A stretch of 64,000 nt of DNA from Phocoena phocoena (lineage: Eukaryota > Chordata > Mammalia > Artiodactyla > Phocoenidae). The translations under genes were made by a program, and so were the position numbers. Under the pieces are notes generated by a model. The model saw only the letters and a list, made by a program, of their open reading frames with translations, made no database searches and was not told the DNA's origin. Position 1 is the stretch's first letter, and every line of letters starts with the position of its first letter. Where the stretch lies: positions 7,623,851 to 7,687,850 of the forward strand of contig NC_089221.1 of the NCBI RefSeq assembly GCF_963924675.1, given 5' to 3'. Of this stretch, positions 1-13,409 are shown in pieces.

Positions 1-934
1 ATGCAATCGGCCTTGTCTGGGACCTTCCAGGCCCAGTGTGTGGCAACACTGCCAGCCCCAGATTGAAAATGTCATATGCATTCCCTTCATCACTCTGCGT
101 CAGCCTGGCTGGGCAAGTGTCCAGGGGCGGCTGGCTCCTTGCCTAACTGGACTTAAAACATATGCTGTTTATGGACCCCTGCTTTTAGCATTAACAAGTT
201 TGACATCACCTACAAAATAGTAAGATCCCATGTCTCAATAAACAAACACAGAGGGTCCTCCCAGTAAATCTGAGCTTCCTTGCACTAGAAATTTCACCTC
301 TTCTATGGAGATGAAGTTTTTTTTTGAAACAGATGAATAGAAAATATATTTTAAAGCCTGGTTGGCCTCTGTGTACTGGTAAAATGCTCAGAACGGTGGG
401 GGGATGGTGGCGGTTGTCACATGTCCCAGAGGTGGGTACACCTCACGGGTGAAGAAGATCAGTTCAGGCCCGTTAGACCTAAACCTCTGATAACAAAGTC
501 TGTTCTTATGTTCCATTAGCTCCTCACTGTACAAAATCCAACAGGAGTCTCAGGACCTCTCCTTTCAACTGCCTTTTAAGATTTGATTATGATGCATTCA
601 TTTAAAATATCAAATTATGAAATACTGAGAAATGGTATGACTGATCTCTTTTATATTAATGACCAAAATTATAAAGTGGTTCAATTCAGTGGTGAGTGGT
701 TGTATGGCTTAGCTGAGCCTGTATGCTCCAATTTACTGAGGACCTGCTGCTGTGAGTAAAATAGAGAGATGGTGACAATCCAAGCAAACCTAAATTTGAA
801 TGGAACTTGAACAGCATTATATCTGATGCTTAAAAGAGAAATTATTTTAAAAGGGATTTCAGGGAGCTAATTATTATATCTGTCACATAGGATTCTTAAT
901 ATTCTGGTGGAAAATATTAGATAAGAATGATCAA

Positions 935-1650
935 TAAATCAATCCCACTGCTGCTATATATCCAAAGGAATTAAAATCAGGATGTCAAAGAGATACCTAC
1001 ACTTCCATGTTCATTACAGCATTACCCACAATAACCAAGATATGGAAACAACATAAGTGTCTAGTGACGAATTAATGGATAAAGAAGATGTGAGACAGAC
1101 AGACAGACAGACAGACACACACACACACACACAGTGGAATATTATTCAGTCACAAGAAAGAAGGAAATCCTGCCATTTACAACAACTTGGACCTTGAGGG
1201 CATTATGCTAAGTGAAATAAGTCAGACAGAGAAAGACAAGTTCTGTATGCTCTCACTTATATGTGGAATCTAAAAATGCCAAACCCAGAGAAACACAGAG
1301 TAGAGTGGAAGTTACCAGGGGTTGGGGAAAACGGGAAAATGTGGGTCAAAGGGTACAAGCTTCCAGTTATAGGATTATCAAGTTTGGGGATCTAATTTAC
1401 AGCATGGTGATTATAGCTAATAATACTGTATCATATACTTGAAAATTTCTAAGAAAGTAGATCTTAAATGTTCTCAGCACAGTAAAGAAATGATAATTTT
1501 GTGACAGGATGGAGGTGGTAGCTAATGCTACGGTGATAAGCATTTTGCAATTTATAAATGTATCAAATCAACACACTGTACACCTTAAAGTTACATAATG
1601 TTATGTGTCAATTATATCTCAATAAAGCTGGAAAAAAATAAAATAAAGAC
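935..1650 (+). mobile_element. L1 3' end fragment (old)
   Basis: The sequence follows the L1 ORF2 C-terminal and 3' UTR order: a 'TATATCCAAAGGAATT' segment, 'CAATAACCAAGATATGG', 'AGTGGAATATTATTCAG', 'TAAGTGAAATAAGTCAG' and 'ACTTATATGTGGAATC', ending in an A-rich tail near 1621-1650. It is interrupted at about 1092-1132 by a GACA/CA microsatellite. Many stops are present, so it is dead. The subfamily is not determined. Confidence 0.8.
1092..1132. repeat. Compound (GACA)n(CA)n microsatellite
   Basis: About five to six GACA units run directly into about nine CA units, inside the L1 fragment. Confidence 0.9.
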
Positions 1651-1849
1651 AGCAGCCGATGCAAGGACTGCTTGGACTGCAAGGACAAAAAAGAAAAACA
1701 AAAGGTCAAGAAAAACAAAGGAAAAAATAAACATGGTTACTACATCAATTTTAAACAGTTCTCCTAACATGTTGCCTATGTTTTATATGTCCCAGTCAAC
1801 AGTGATACAACCATCCATTTAAGAGTTTAATCTGGAGACCTGGGAGGCA

Positions 1850-2125
1850 CCTGCCTGTTCTCCCTCACCTCTAGGCTAAGTCCTATAGATATGGCCTCTT
1901 AGGCTCCTTCTCTCCTCCCCTTCTCAACTGTCTCTTTTCTAATTCAGGTCACCATCATCTCAGTCCTGTTTCACAGAATCAAAGCGTGTATTTCACTGAC
2001 ATTTAATTGTGTATTTATAAGTCTGCCTCCTCAAACAGATGGTAAATTTGTCAAGAGCAAGAACTTTGCCATATTTATTTTATATTACCAGTCTTAAGTA
2101 TAATACTATAATTTTTTGGTGAATG
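1850..2125 (+). mobile_element. L2-like relic
   Basis: A pyrimidine-rich stretch is followed by 'AAACAGATGGTAAATTTGTCAAGAGCAAG' type sequence and a weak 'GTGAATGGATAAAT' end, resembling the L2 3' end. It is strongly diverged, and the call rests on pattern only. Confidence 0.4.
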
Positions 2126-2649
2126 GATAAATCAATTCACAGATAAGCCCATTCTGGTGGAATCTGCATAAATCTGGGGAAAAATTAGATGGTTAAGCAG
2201 GGTCCCATTTTGCTGTTTATTTTTCCTTTGAGAAAACTAAAATATCTTACATTCCATAGGTTGAAAGTAAAATAGATGGTAACAGTCCAAGAAAAATTTT
2301 GATACCATGTGTTTAGCACAAAATAAGAAAATTACCCTTAAAGTGTTTTCATCAATAGCTGAATATGTGAACTAAATATATTCTCGTATGGAATACGTAT
2401 GGTTTCCATATGTACTTATCAAATTCTCTTTCAGTAACTAAGTTGTTACACTCTGAAACAGAAAGCCATTCTGCACCAGAGGAACAAGAGAGTAATGTAG
2501 CTGTGCTTGCGAAGGGCCAAGGTATTGAAGCATATGTAGAGAGGTAGATCTCTGATCCCAGGAGCTTGAGGAAGCAGAACACAGATTGACAGGAAATCCT
2601 GGAAATTAGTTGCATGGCCCCAGCAAGAAAGAGAAAGAAAAGGGAGACA

Positions 2650-5600
2650 GCGCATTCAAAATTATAATGCCACGGAATGACTTCTGCTTCCAACCAAGAT
2701 GGGGTAACACAAATGGGATGAACTCTTTCACCAAGAATAACTTTAAAATACATAAAACAATAGTTTGTAAGACATCGGACGTTAGGCAACGAAGGGCAGT
2801 GATCACCAAGTTTCGGAACCATGAGGTGAGCTCCACAATTGACCCAGCCTACAACCTGGAGAAGGTTTCCAGGTTATGGTGGAGGAAGAAGAGACCCAGG
2901 CACAGACTAGTGACTGGGGAGACAGAACTGGGAGGTAAAGGAAGCCAAAGGGGCCAGGGTTCTCAGCAGGAGAGGGCTGCACAAAGAAGAAACTCCAGTT
3001 ATGCACAGCTCCCCCGTTAGGTATTCAGCTGAGTAGAAACCCGTGAATGTATGTGTATGAAGAGACTACACATGGGTGGGGAAAGACCCACCTGAAAAGA
3101 TCAGAGGGGACAGTGCACGTCACTCACATAGGGCTGGGGATACTGCTTGCTCCTAAGAGCCAGACTGAAAGGCTTCATAATTCTCCTCACATCAGTTAGG
3201 GTACCAGGAAGGGTCTTGTCTCCACCGTGCGGAAAAATCACCCCAGACTAAACTCTGCTCTCATCTCAACTAACAAAGCTTACAAGCAAAAACCAAACAG
3301 ATCAAACCTAGTTTCACATAACTTGATCTTGTCCCAAAGGACAGCTCTTGCATAATTTGGGGAATATAAAAGTGTCCAACGTACAACAAGGAAAAGGTCA
3401 CAGTGTCTTACATCTAATCTAAAATTACCAGGTATGCAAAGAAGCTGCCAAAAAAACACAACTTACACTGAGGAGAAAAATCAGTCAATTGAAATTGGCA
3501 CAGGAAAGCCATAGATGACACAATTTGTAGTTAAGAATATGTAAAACTGTTATTATAACTGTATTGCATATGTTCAAGGAGCTAGAAGAAAGACAACCTG
3601 TTAAGTAGAAACATGGAAGATATAAGGAAGAAATAAAATCAACTATACACAACATTCTATGAGGTCGACTTTAATCTGGTATAAAAAAACCAGACACAGA
3701 CATAAGAAGGAAAGAAAACTACATGTGAATATTCCCCATTAACTTAGACACAAAAGTGCTTACCAGGACTTTAAAAAGCAAAACTCCAAACTATTTTAAA
3801 AGGTTAATAGCTCATAATTATGTAGGGAGTATGTCAAGGGTGCAAGGTTCATTAACATTTAACATTGGATCAAGGAAATTCACCTTATTAACAGTCTAAA
3901 AAGTAAACCCATATGGACATCTCAATAGATACAGAAACGTCATTTGATAAGATGCCCAAAGCCACTCCTTATAGAAACTCTCAATCAACTAGGATAGAAA
4001 TAAATTTCCTAAATCTGACAAAGGACATTTATTAAAAACATACAACAACATCTTAAAGGTTAAAGCCTGTATGCTTCTCTTAAAGCTGAAGAATATAAGA
4101 TCAATATAAAAGATTAAGTCTGTTTCTATGTACTAGCAATGAGGAATCATAAATTAAAAGAATGCCATTTACAGTGCTATCAAAAATATGAAATACTTAG
4201 GAATAAGTCTCATAAAATATGTGCATGACTTGTACACTTAAAGAAAACTTAATCTTCTAAATGATCTATAGAATCAATGCAATCTTAGTCACAATTCCAG
4301 AAGGCCTCTTTAAAAAAATAAAATTTGACAAGCTAATTCTAAAATTCACACAAAAACACAAAGTATCTATCAATAGAATAGCAAAAGCATTTTGCAAAGA
4401 AAGGAGCTTGTTGGAGGACTTACACAACCTGACTTCAAGATTCATTATAAAGTTACAATAATCAAAATGCTGTGGCATTAAGATTGAAAGATTGAGCAAA
4501 GGAGTGGAATGAAAAGCCCAGAAATAGACCCACATGCATATGGCTTATTGATTTTTCAAAAAAGGTACAAAGGCAATTTAGTGGTAAAAGCAGTCTTTTC
4601 ATCAAATGGTGCTGGAACAATTTGATATCCATATGTGAAAACCTGAACTTTGATCAATAACTTGCTCTACCCATGATAATAAACTCAAATGGATCATAGA
4701 ACAATATCTAAAAGCATAAAACGTATAGAATAAAACCTGGGAGAATATTTCTGTGACCTTAGGTTAAGCAAAGATTTCCTAGATACAATGCCAAAAGCAT
4801 CAGTCATAAGAGAGGTAAAAATAAGTTGTGTTAATCAAAATCAGAAACCTCTACTTTTGAGAGACACTGACTGTTAAGAGAATGAAAGACTAGTCACACA
4901 TGGGAGAGAATATTTGCAAATCGGTTATCTGATAAAAGGCTCATACCCATTATACACTTAAAAACTTAAAACTCAACAATAAAAGAAGAAAAACAGTATA
5001 AGCATTGTCAAGCGTTATGGAGAGACATTTCACCAAAGAAGATATACAGACGGCAAAAAAGCATATGTAAAGGTACTCAACATCGTTGCTTTTTTGTTTT
5101 TTTTTAAGAATAAAGATAAATTAACACAGATATAGGTAACAAATGTATGGACACCAAGGGAGGAAAGTGGGGCGGGGTGGTGGTGGTGGTGCGATGAATT
5201 GGGAGATTGGGATTGACATATATACACTAATATGTATAAAATGGATAACTAATAAGAACCTGCTGTATAAAAAACAATAAAATAAAATCCAAAAAAATAA
5301 AAGAATAAAAGTAAATTAAAACCACAAGAAACCACCACACACTTATTAGAATGGCTAACATGAAACAGAACAAAAGAAACCTCGAACCTGACCATATCAA
5401 ATGCCGGTGAGCTTGCAGAGTAACAGGAACTCTCATATCCTGCTAGTAGGAATGTAAAATGACACAATTGCTTTGAGAACTATTTGACACTTGGCTAAAA
5501 GCTTAAACATACACTTACCATATGACCTAGACATTTCCCTGCTAGATATTTACCCAAGAGCAAAGAAAGGATATGTCCATACAAATACCTGTACATGAAT

Positions 5601-6060
5601 GTTCACAACAGCTTTATTTGCAATAGCCAAAAACTGGAAAGAATGCATATACCCATCAGCAGGTAAATATCTAAGCAAATAATATCCAAATAAGAGACTA
5701 CTCAATAATAAAAAGAAATGAACTGTTGTTATATTCAACATAGAAGAATCTGTAAAGAATTGTGCTACGTGAAAGAAGCTCCCAAAAATGGAATGACAGT
5801 GTATGATTCCATTCACATAAAATCATGAAAAGTGAAAACTATGTAGAATCAAAAAGATGAGTGGTTACCTGAGACTAGGGAAGGCAGAGAGGTATATGAG
5901 GGAGGGGTTACGAAAGGAAACAAGGAAACTTTTGAGTTGATGAACACATTTCATTCTCTTGTGTTGATGGTTGCATGGATGTACATATCTGTTAAAATTT
6001 ATCAAATGTTAAACAGGTGCAGTATATGGTATACCAATCATACTCAATAAAATATTAAAA
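2650..6060 (+). mobile_element. Composite old L1 (5' region, ORF2 and 3' end fragments)
   Basis: From about 3430 the sequence resembles the 5' region of an old L1M element ('AACTGTTATTATAACTGTAT', 'ACATGGAAGATATAAGG'). From about 3680 it passes into ORF2-derived sequence ('GAAAGAAAACTAC', 'GATGCCCAAAG') and reaches a 3' end with 'CAATAAAATATTAAAA' near 6060. Numerous stops and indels break it; a 66-codon open stretch at 4261-4461 is a remnant. It is interrupted by a nested younger L1 3' end (5123-5300). The left boundary, about 2650, is uncertain. Confidence 0.7.
5123..5300 (+). mobile_element. Nested 5'-truncated L1 3' end
   Basis: An L1 3' UTR tail ('GATTGGGATTGACATATATA', 'GGATAACTAATAAGAACCTG', then an A-rich tail) sits within the older L1. 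It is flanked by near-matching 17-bp direct repeats at 5106-5122 and 5301-5317 (two mismatches), which I read as target-site duplications. Host L1 sequence resumes at 'TTAAAACCACAAG'. Confidence 0.7.
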
Positions 6061-6306
6061 GCTATGTGGTCACTGAAAGACAATTCTCTTTCTAAAAAAT
6101 GGTGGTTATTTTGCTAATTTAGAAGTGATATTCAAAACAGCTGTGTTTGCACGTACCTGCACACAAACTAAGATTACAGTTATTTTATGGCGTTCATGCT
6201 GGAATATTTGAGACCGAACGTAACTACTAAGTATTTGTAGATAAATGTTTCACAAACACAAAATGTGCACGGTCAAGCCAATTTTACCTGTCATCCCACG
6301 TCCTAC

Positions 6307-6343
6307 ATTGTATGATAGAAAATGTTATTTTCTATCATACAAT
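6307..6343. repeat. Perfect 17-bp-arm inverted repeat (hairpin)
   Basis: Arm ATTGTATGATAGAAAAT at 6307-6323, loop GTT, and the exact reverse complement at 6327-6343. The flanking bases (C and C) do not extend the pairing. Confidence 0.95.
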
Positions 6344-6610
6344 CAGCCAGTGTAGCAACTGCCTGTTTAGCCTACGTATACACGTGCACCAACTGCATTC
6401 TTTGATAATCTTACTCCTCTTACAATCGGTTTCTTTAGCTTCAGTGCATTTTCATGCTGATACAGGTCTTTGAACATGAAGGAGTTAAAATTAGCTTCCA
6501 TGGGGTTTGGAGATGTTTGTGAGTCACAGGATGGCTTGGTGGAAGTAGCACTCAGCCCCAAGGCCACCTTCTAACTTACTGTATAATCCTTGGCAAATCT
6601 TTTGAACATG

Positions 6611-6962
6611 TCTTAATCCGTTCAGGCTGCTATAACAAAATAGCACAGACTGGGTGGTTTATAAACAATTTATTTATTTCCCACCATTCTGGAGGCTAGA
6701 AGTCCAAGATCAGGGTGTCAGCATGGTTGGGTGAGGGTCCTCTTCCGGGTCACAGATGTCTCTTTTTATCCTCACATGATGAAAGGGGCTAGCTGGCTCT
6801 CTAGGGCCTCTTTCATAAGGACACCAATCCCACTCATGGGGGCTCCACTCTCATGATGTAATCACCTCCCAAAGGCCCCACCCCCTACTACCATCACCTT
6901 AGGCATTAGGTTTTCAACACATGGATTTTTGGGGGACACAAGCATTTAGCCCATAGCAGAAC
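6611..6962 (-). mobile_element. MaLR-type LTR relic
   Basis: The sequence reads like an ERVL-MaLR LTR (MST/MLT1 class) in reverse. It starts with a 'CAGGCTGCTATAACAAAATA' end and passes 'TTCTGGAGGCTAGAAGTCC', 'AATCACCTCCCAAAGGCCCC' and 'TTTTGGGGGACACAAGCATT'. It is a solo LTR with no internal region and no coding capacity. Confidence 0.7.
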
Positions 6963-8373
6963 ACACTGCAACAAACACCAAATGAAGGGTTATACAAGAT
7001 GATCTCAAAGTACTTAACAAACACATTTTGGAATCCAGAATCTTGCTTTTAATTTAGTCAGCCAACCCCAAATAGATATTCAGTGCATGCACTTGAATCT
7101 GGTTCATAGAAGGTAAAACGATTTGATATCCAAAGGCTACATGACAGTCTACGCTAGCTACTTTAAAGAGAGGATGCTGATTTAGAGATTTTAAAGAATG
7201 TTCTTGTTTTATTTCCATTACTATTATTAGTCATTAAAGGCCCAATGAAATAAAATAGAAATACTCTTTAAAATGTGAAAGCAATATTGGAACAAAAAGA
7301 GTGAATATTTTTAAGTAGAAAATCCCACTGTTCTATTGCAGTAACTGCTTGCATTTCAGCAGACCTCCTCTGGGTAGCCACAGTCCTCTCTTTGGCCACG
7401 TTCATACATCTTTACTGTATCACTCGTTTGCCTAAGAGTCTCCAAATCCTGCAAAAGCGTTTTGAGGGTAAAGCCTGGGGCTGATGCAACTTCCTTCCTC
7501 ATTTGGGTGACTGGCAACACCCCTGGCTCCAAAGGGGGAGAGGATTGAGACGAACATCTCAAGGGCTTTCAAATGGGTACATTTATCAATACTTTCAACA
7601 GGCAGTCAACCTGCGTTCTTCTAAGTGCAGAAAAAGCAGCAGAATACTCCTCTGGTTTCATATTAAAAAAAGATGTGCGCCTGCGTGTGTTAGATTATAT
7701 GCGTGTGCATATCTATAAAAACGGAGCTGGCTCTCCTCCTTACACATACTTTTAGGCATTCCTTTTTATAACACTGTAGAAATCCCAAGAGAATAAGAAA
7801 ATCAGTGCTGTCGCTGGTAATCTTTTTTTATTATAGAGGCTGTGATTTGTGGGCACTCTATAAACTTACATCTCAAAGGAGAAGATCCACTTATTTGGTT
7901 TATTCTCTCACTATCATGCCCTTAAATTCTTAGTCCCTGAGGGCGAACATCAAGAATTCAGATATCTTTTTTTTCTGGCAAATACCTTGCAACAAGAGGA
8001 GAAACTACTTTTAGTTAGGAGTGAAAGCCTACCATTGGGAAAAATGTTTCCTTCCCAAACTGACCATTGAAATGGGTGACTTTGAGCATAAAAGTCCACC
8101 CTTTATTTCCATTCCTCTATTTTTAAAGAAAAAAATGCTTAACTGTAATATACTTGCTTCAGAATATTTGGACCTGTTTTAAGAGTTCTTATGAGGAATT
8201 TTGGAAGAACAAGAGTAAATAACACAAACCAAACTGACGTGTTATTTAAGATTGAGGCTTTGAAAGGACAACTCATGGGGCATTGCTTTTACACTAATAC
8301 ATGGGGGCAGTTGCCCTGGATTCTTTTAAGTACAAAAAAACAATAGTCACTTGCTTTCTTACTAGAAAATGAT

Positions 8374-8411
8374 CGTGTGTGTGTGTGTGTGTGTGGGTGG
8401 GTGGGTGTGTG
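8374..8411. repeat. (GT)n/(GGTG)n microsatellite
   Basis: About ten GT dinucleotides followed by GGGT units and further GT. Confidence 0.9.
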
Positions 8412-8831
8412 TCTCACCACCTCACTGTACATATACAACTGTAGAAAAACATGGCTTAAGAAAAGAAAGAAAAAATACTCCCTATCATCATAGGATTTGG
8501 ATGCTATGGTTATAGCCATATTTGTGTGGGCTAAAGTGGCTTAATTTCTTGGCAAGAAGATGCAAAATCAAATTAGATTAATGGAGTGGTTATGGAAAAT
8601 TCAGTCATGAAGATACAGGCTAAAACCATACTCATGGCTTGGGCAAACCCTAATTAAAAAAATTAAATGTATTAAAAGCTGTTACTTAGCAGCCTAGGCA
8701 ACCACTGGTATTTTACCAACACCTGTTTATTAGTCTGTGGTTTGATAAGTAAACATTTATTTTATATATAAATTAATTTCTAAAATAATTTGTTTTGAAC
8801 TTTTGAGAAATGTATTAAAAATAAATGTGAG

Positions 8832-9052
8832 GGCTTCCCCGGTGGCACAGCGGTTGAGAGTCTGCCTGCCGATGCAGGGGACATGGGTTCATGCCCTGGT
8901 CTAGGAAGATCCCACATGCCGCGGAGCGGCTGGGCCCATGAGCCATGGCCACTGAGCCTGCACGTCCGGAGCCTGTGCTCCGCAACGGGAGAGGCCACGA
9001 CAGTGAGAGGTCCATGTACCGCCAAAAAAATAAAATAACATAAAATAAATAA
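8832..9052 (+). mobile_element. CHR-type SINE (cetacean tRNA-derived)
   Basis: Starts 'GGCTTCCCCGGTGGCACAG', has the short-form end 'GAGAGGTCCATGTACCGCC', then an A/T-rich tail. Exact 11-bp direct repeats ATAAATGTGAG at 8821-8831 and 9053-9063 are target-site duplications. Confidence 0.95.
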
Positions 9053-9429
9053 ATAAATGTGAGTCAGATGGTGCTGATAAATATATACAACTTGTTTTTA
9101 CCTGACCATTGACTGCAAAGTAATTAAATACCATTTTCCTCTTTTAGATAATTTGGATGCTTTTATTTTTTCTTTATTCTGCATGTGTAGCTAAAGGAAC
9201 ATAGGCCAAAACAGAATTGTTATGTCTTTTTCCATTTGCTTACTCAGCTGACAAAGTTCCTAAAGACATCAGTTTTCTTCTGCCTTTCATCAGGCATGGA
9301 GGGTTGAGTAGTCCTACTTGGAGCCTTGGGAGCAGCTGGTCTATTTGTCATTAGTCACCTCCACCATGATTCCTTGATTATTGCCAGCTATGATCTTAAG
9401 GGTGCCCTGACAGTAAGCACCCACTCGCA

Positions 9430-9735
9430 GACTCTGGTAGGCAGAATTCTCACACGCCCCCAAGAGCCCCACCACCTGCGTATCACATCTTATGTAATCC
9501 CTTTCCTGTGAGTGTGGGTGGGTTCTATGAAAATGATGGCATAGTGAGGTTCCTCCTAATCTAAGACCTCCTTGTAGTGGACAAAAGACAGATTCTCCTG
9601 CTGGCTTTGAAAATATTGGCTGCCACATTGTGAGGGGACCACATGGCTAGGACCTGGGGGCAGCCACTGACAACATCCTCCTCCCTACAGCCAGAAGAAC
9701 ACGAGGACCTCAGTCTCCGAACTTCAGGTCACTGT
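9430..9735 (+). mobile_element. MLT1/MaLR-like LTR fragment
   Basis: 'GGCAGAATTCTCACACGCCCC', 'CCTTTCCTGTGAGTGTGGG', 'AGATTCTCCTGCTGGCTTTG', 'CCACATTGTGAGGGG' and 'CAGCCAGAAGAACACGAGG' follow the body of a MaLR-type LTR. The 3' part is missing. Family assignment is by pattern only. Confidence 0.5.
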
Positions 9736-10484
9736 GTTTGAGTGAAATAATGTTGGGTAAATGTCTTTTGTTTAAGGGCACAAACAGAATTTAAGATGGT
9801 GTTCTGTTCCTTCTATGGAAGACCTTTTCCTAAAGTGTACCTTCATGGGGTGCTCATGGCGCTACAGAGACAAAAGCATCTGTTGTCAGGAGGGACTGAG
9901 AAGCTCTGGGTTCAACAGAGTTAAACGGGTTTCATCAAACCAGGCGTGCTCAGAGCTGATCTTGGAGCCCTTTTCTTAGAGCTTCTCAGGGAACCAGAGT
10001 GGAATAGAGGGCACCTTAGCAAATGCTGTCAGAGAGGATGCTACCGGGAATCAAACAAGTTCTCAAAAGGTGAAAGCAGTTTTCTCATCGGAGCACTGAT
10101 TCTACAATCAACTTTATTGATTCAAACTGAAAATAGGGGTATATCCCCAGAGTTCTGAAGTTGTATGGAAGTCATCCCTCTTCTGCCAAACCTAACCAGG
10201 ATTTAACAGACTGAGGATGCAGTCCTACGTTCATAAGATCCTTTGCCCACTTGACTCCATGTTCTAATCAGGAAAGCCATCTAGAATATCCCTCTCCTTC
10301 AAGCCTGTGGGTGGGCGGCTTTCCAGGAAGTGTATGATGTATAGGGAGCTGGCACTTCATTTGTCTTGCTCCTCCAATGACTTCCAGTCTATCTATAAGT
10401 GGGCTAAGCAGTTCTGATTGTGAAACTCTTTGCTCATTTCCAAGTTCATTGCCTTGTGTGATAACCAGGGGAGGCCACCAGGTC

Positions 10485-10530
10485 TTAACCTTAACCTAGG
10501 GCCTCAGCTTTCTCATCTGAAAAATGGGCA
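10485..10530 (-). mobile_element. MIR-like fragment
   Basis: 'CTCAGCTTTCTCATCTGAAAAATGGG' matches the reverse of the MIR 3' region, immediately 5' of a younger SINE insertion. Confidence 0.35.
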
Positions 10531-10547
10531 CATAAAGAAACATCATT

Positions 10548-10894
10548 GGGACTTCCCTGGTGGCTCAGTGGTTAGGAATCCGCCTGCCAATGCAGGGGAC
10601 ACGGGCTCGAGCCCTGGTCCGAGAAGATCCCACATGCCGCGGAGCAACTAAGCCTGTGTGCCACAACTACTGAGCCTGTGCTCTAGGGCCCACAAGCCAC
10701 AACTACTGAGCCCATGTACCACAACTACTGAAGCCCATGTGCCTAGAGCCCGTGCTCCACAACAAGAGAAGCCACCGCAGTGAGAAGCCCGTGCACTGCA
10801 ACAAAGGGTAGCCCCTGCTCACCGCAACTAGACAAAGCCCACGTGCAGCAACTAAGACCCAAAACAACCAAAAATAAATAAATAAATAAATAAA
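10548..10894 (+). mobile_element. Full-length tRNA-derived SINE (CHR-1/Bov-tA-like)
   Basis: A long-form element with 'GGGACTTCCCTGGTGGCTCAG', several degenerate 'CCACAACTACTGAGCCC' internal repeats and an (AAAT)n tail. Flanks 10534-10547 and from 10894 show a near-identical AAAGAAACATCAT duplication, the right copy having two extra bases. Confidence 0.93.
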
Positions 10895-12724
10895 AAGAAA
10901 CACATCATAATTTTCGGGGAGTGTTAACAAGATAAGGTGTTCACAGTGATTAGCAGGGATCCTGGCACATGGGGCATCTTTGGTCTGCACAGAAGCCTGG
11001 AAATGAAGATGGGATGCAGAACGTGAAAATATTAGGGGTTCTGCAAAGTTGGTCACTAGCAATCTTGAGAAATCACCCTCTGTCCAAGAAAATGCGGATG
11101 GTCACAAAAACCCCTAATGATCCCAGCAAGGTTACACACAAAGGAATGGATTTACCTAACTGGCAAAAAAGGTTTAAACTTAACTTGCATCCAAGTTTCC
11201 ATGTACATCATTTCACTCGCTTGGGAATGTGATCATCCAGTAGAAAATTATCTTCAAAATTTGTTCTTAACTGAGTTTACATGAAGCTGACTTTCTATCA
11301 GTTCACATTCCTTAAATAATTAGTTAAGAGTTCATGTCCTAAAAGATAGTAGTAGGAACATTTATTTAATCTAAAATTCCTACACCACGAATGATGCATT
11401 TGGGACACTCACTGCTAAGGTCAAAGTTCTTCTGTCATTTCCTTTCACCAGTATGGAAATGCTCAGAACTCTTGGGTATTCTTTTGGCTGTCTAAGCTGG
11501 GATCCCATCATTTAATGGATCTGGGAAATGAAAAACACGTATGTTTTATCAACATCTTTGCTTAGAATTTAAAGCACGAGGAACCCTCTTTTTGCTCTTC
11601 TTTTGGCCAATTTACCTTGGGAAATTATGTTCCTCAAATAAAGTTGTGTAAATGACTTTCTTCTTATAATTCAGATTAACTAGGTTTCTATTACCTCATG
11701 AATATTTCCTGACAGAAATTATGGGTAATGTCCTATGTATTTTTTAAATTAAAAGTCAAAGTAATATTGTACAAATGACGTTTTCAATGAACAACACAGT
11801 CATGCAAATAGAAGTATCATGTTATCCATCCACTCATCCATTAATCCTTATTCCAGTCATCACCATTGGAGCATCTATACCTCGTGCAAGATGCTAAGCT
11901 ACATCCTCAGGGGATCTTAGACGTTAGTGGTGAAAATGAACAGGGGAAGTTCAAGGTAGACACGTGAAAGTGCCATTAAGTCCCACACCAACTGTGTTAT
12001 GGGAATTAAGATGCAGGGGGGACTTGATCTTAAATCACATGAGGACACAGTAATTGACACTGTGGCCAATGCCATGGGCCACTCGGCCTGGGGTTCTGTG
12101 TCTGACAGACCGACCAGTTTTATACCAAGGGGTGTATTACTCCCCAGCCACAGCATCAGAGGTTGGACGCACCCAACAGCTTAGTTGCCTTGAGCAACAA
12201 ATTCTGGCTAAATTATCCATGCCTTCATAGTACGATGTCACTGCTAATACAAAACAAATGAAAACCCCAGTGCAATCTTATCCACTTTAAGTTTCAAGTT
12301 TTGACTACATAAAATAAAAAAACTAACAGGTTAAAATATAAGTTGTCAAAAGAGTTGGGTATGTGTCCATATTTTTTCTTAATAAAGTTAAAATTCGTTA
12401 TGCTCCAATTTTATAAATGTTCAGAATGTATGCACAGGGTCCCAGCAGCAGGCCTGATGAAAAGAGGAAAGTGCGACAGTAACCTGCTCAGGACTGTGGT
12501 CACAACTGATGGCCAAGGGTCATTCCAAGGCCTGGGTGGTGTCTCCAGATCATCCTTACTCTACTGGCTTTCCTCTCAAAGCTGGGAGCTACATTCACAA
12601 GCGAGCCCCACTCTCCCAGCAAAGGAGACTCGTTTCAACCTGAGGATAAAGGTGTTGCTCTTTCTTGGTAGAGTCACAATCTCAATGCGGTAATATAAAT
12701 ATATAACGACTTTCCTAATATCGT

Positions 12725-12792
12725 TTTCAAATAGACTATCACAAAAGTGAATGATGTTTCTCAAATAAACTATCACAAGAATGAATATTCTG
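12725..12792. repeat. Two-copy 34-bp tandem duplication
   Basis: 'ACTATCACAA' recurs at 12735 and 12769 with matching flanks (CAAATA before, GTGAAT or AATGAAT after), so two diverged units lie head to tail. Confidence 0.6.
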
Positions 12793-13230
12793 TCTAAATG
12801 AAGTGACATCATAACACAATCATTTGTCTAAGACCGCTCTTGATGGATTTATTTCTAAGATTTATAAACTTCTCTCCCAGAACTTAATTTAACAGTTTAT
12901 TGATGTCTTGGGGATGTAATTAAATTTATTTATTACTGACAATACTATTAATGCATCCGGTTTGTTGCTGTTGCTGTTTTCCAGAGCCTAAACACATTTC
13001 TCACGTTTGCTTGAATTATTTTTTTCCGTGACCTGAGTTTTCGGCCACAGCTCTGCTGTCTTATGCCCCCGCTTCTCGCGGTCCTCTTTCTCCCTCCATC
13101 TATGTGATATTCTGGACAATGGATCATTAAGCTGATTGGAGCACACAGCAAAGAGAACAGGCAGAACTTGTGAGGCCTTGGAGTCTGTGCCACAAGACTG
13201 GACAGCAAAACCTTTGTACAGTGGTTTTGT

Positions 13231-13409
13231 CCGCAGTGGTTGAGAGTTCGCCTGCCGATGCAGGGGACGCGGGCTCGTGCCCCGGTCCAGGAAGATCCCA
13301 CATGCCGCGGAGCGGCTAGGCCTGTGAGCCATGGCCGCTGAGCCTGCGCGTCCGGAGCCTATGCTCCGCAACGGGAGAGGCCACAGCAGTGAGAGGCCTG
13401 CGTACTGCA

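Noticed and set aside
2352..2822. 156-codon minus-strand frame
   Set aside because: No domain, overlaps the start of an old L1 block, and is open in several frames by chance.
8832..9052. tRNA gene inside the SINE heads
   Set aside because: Only the A/B-box-like tRNA-derived head of a SINE, with no complete cloverleaf. The same holds for the other SINE copies.
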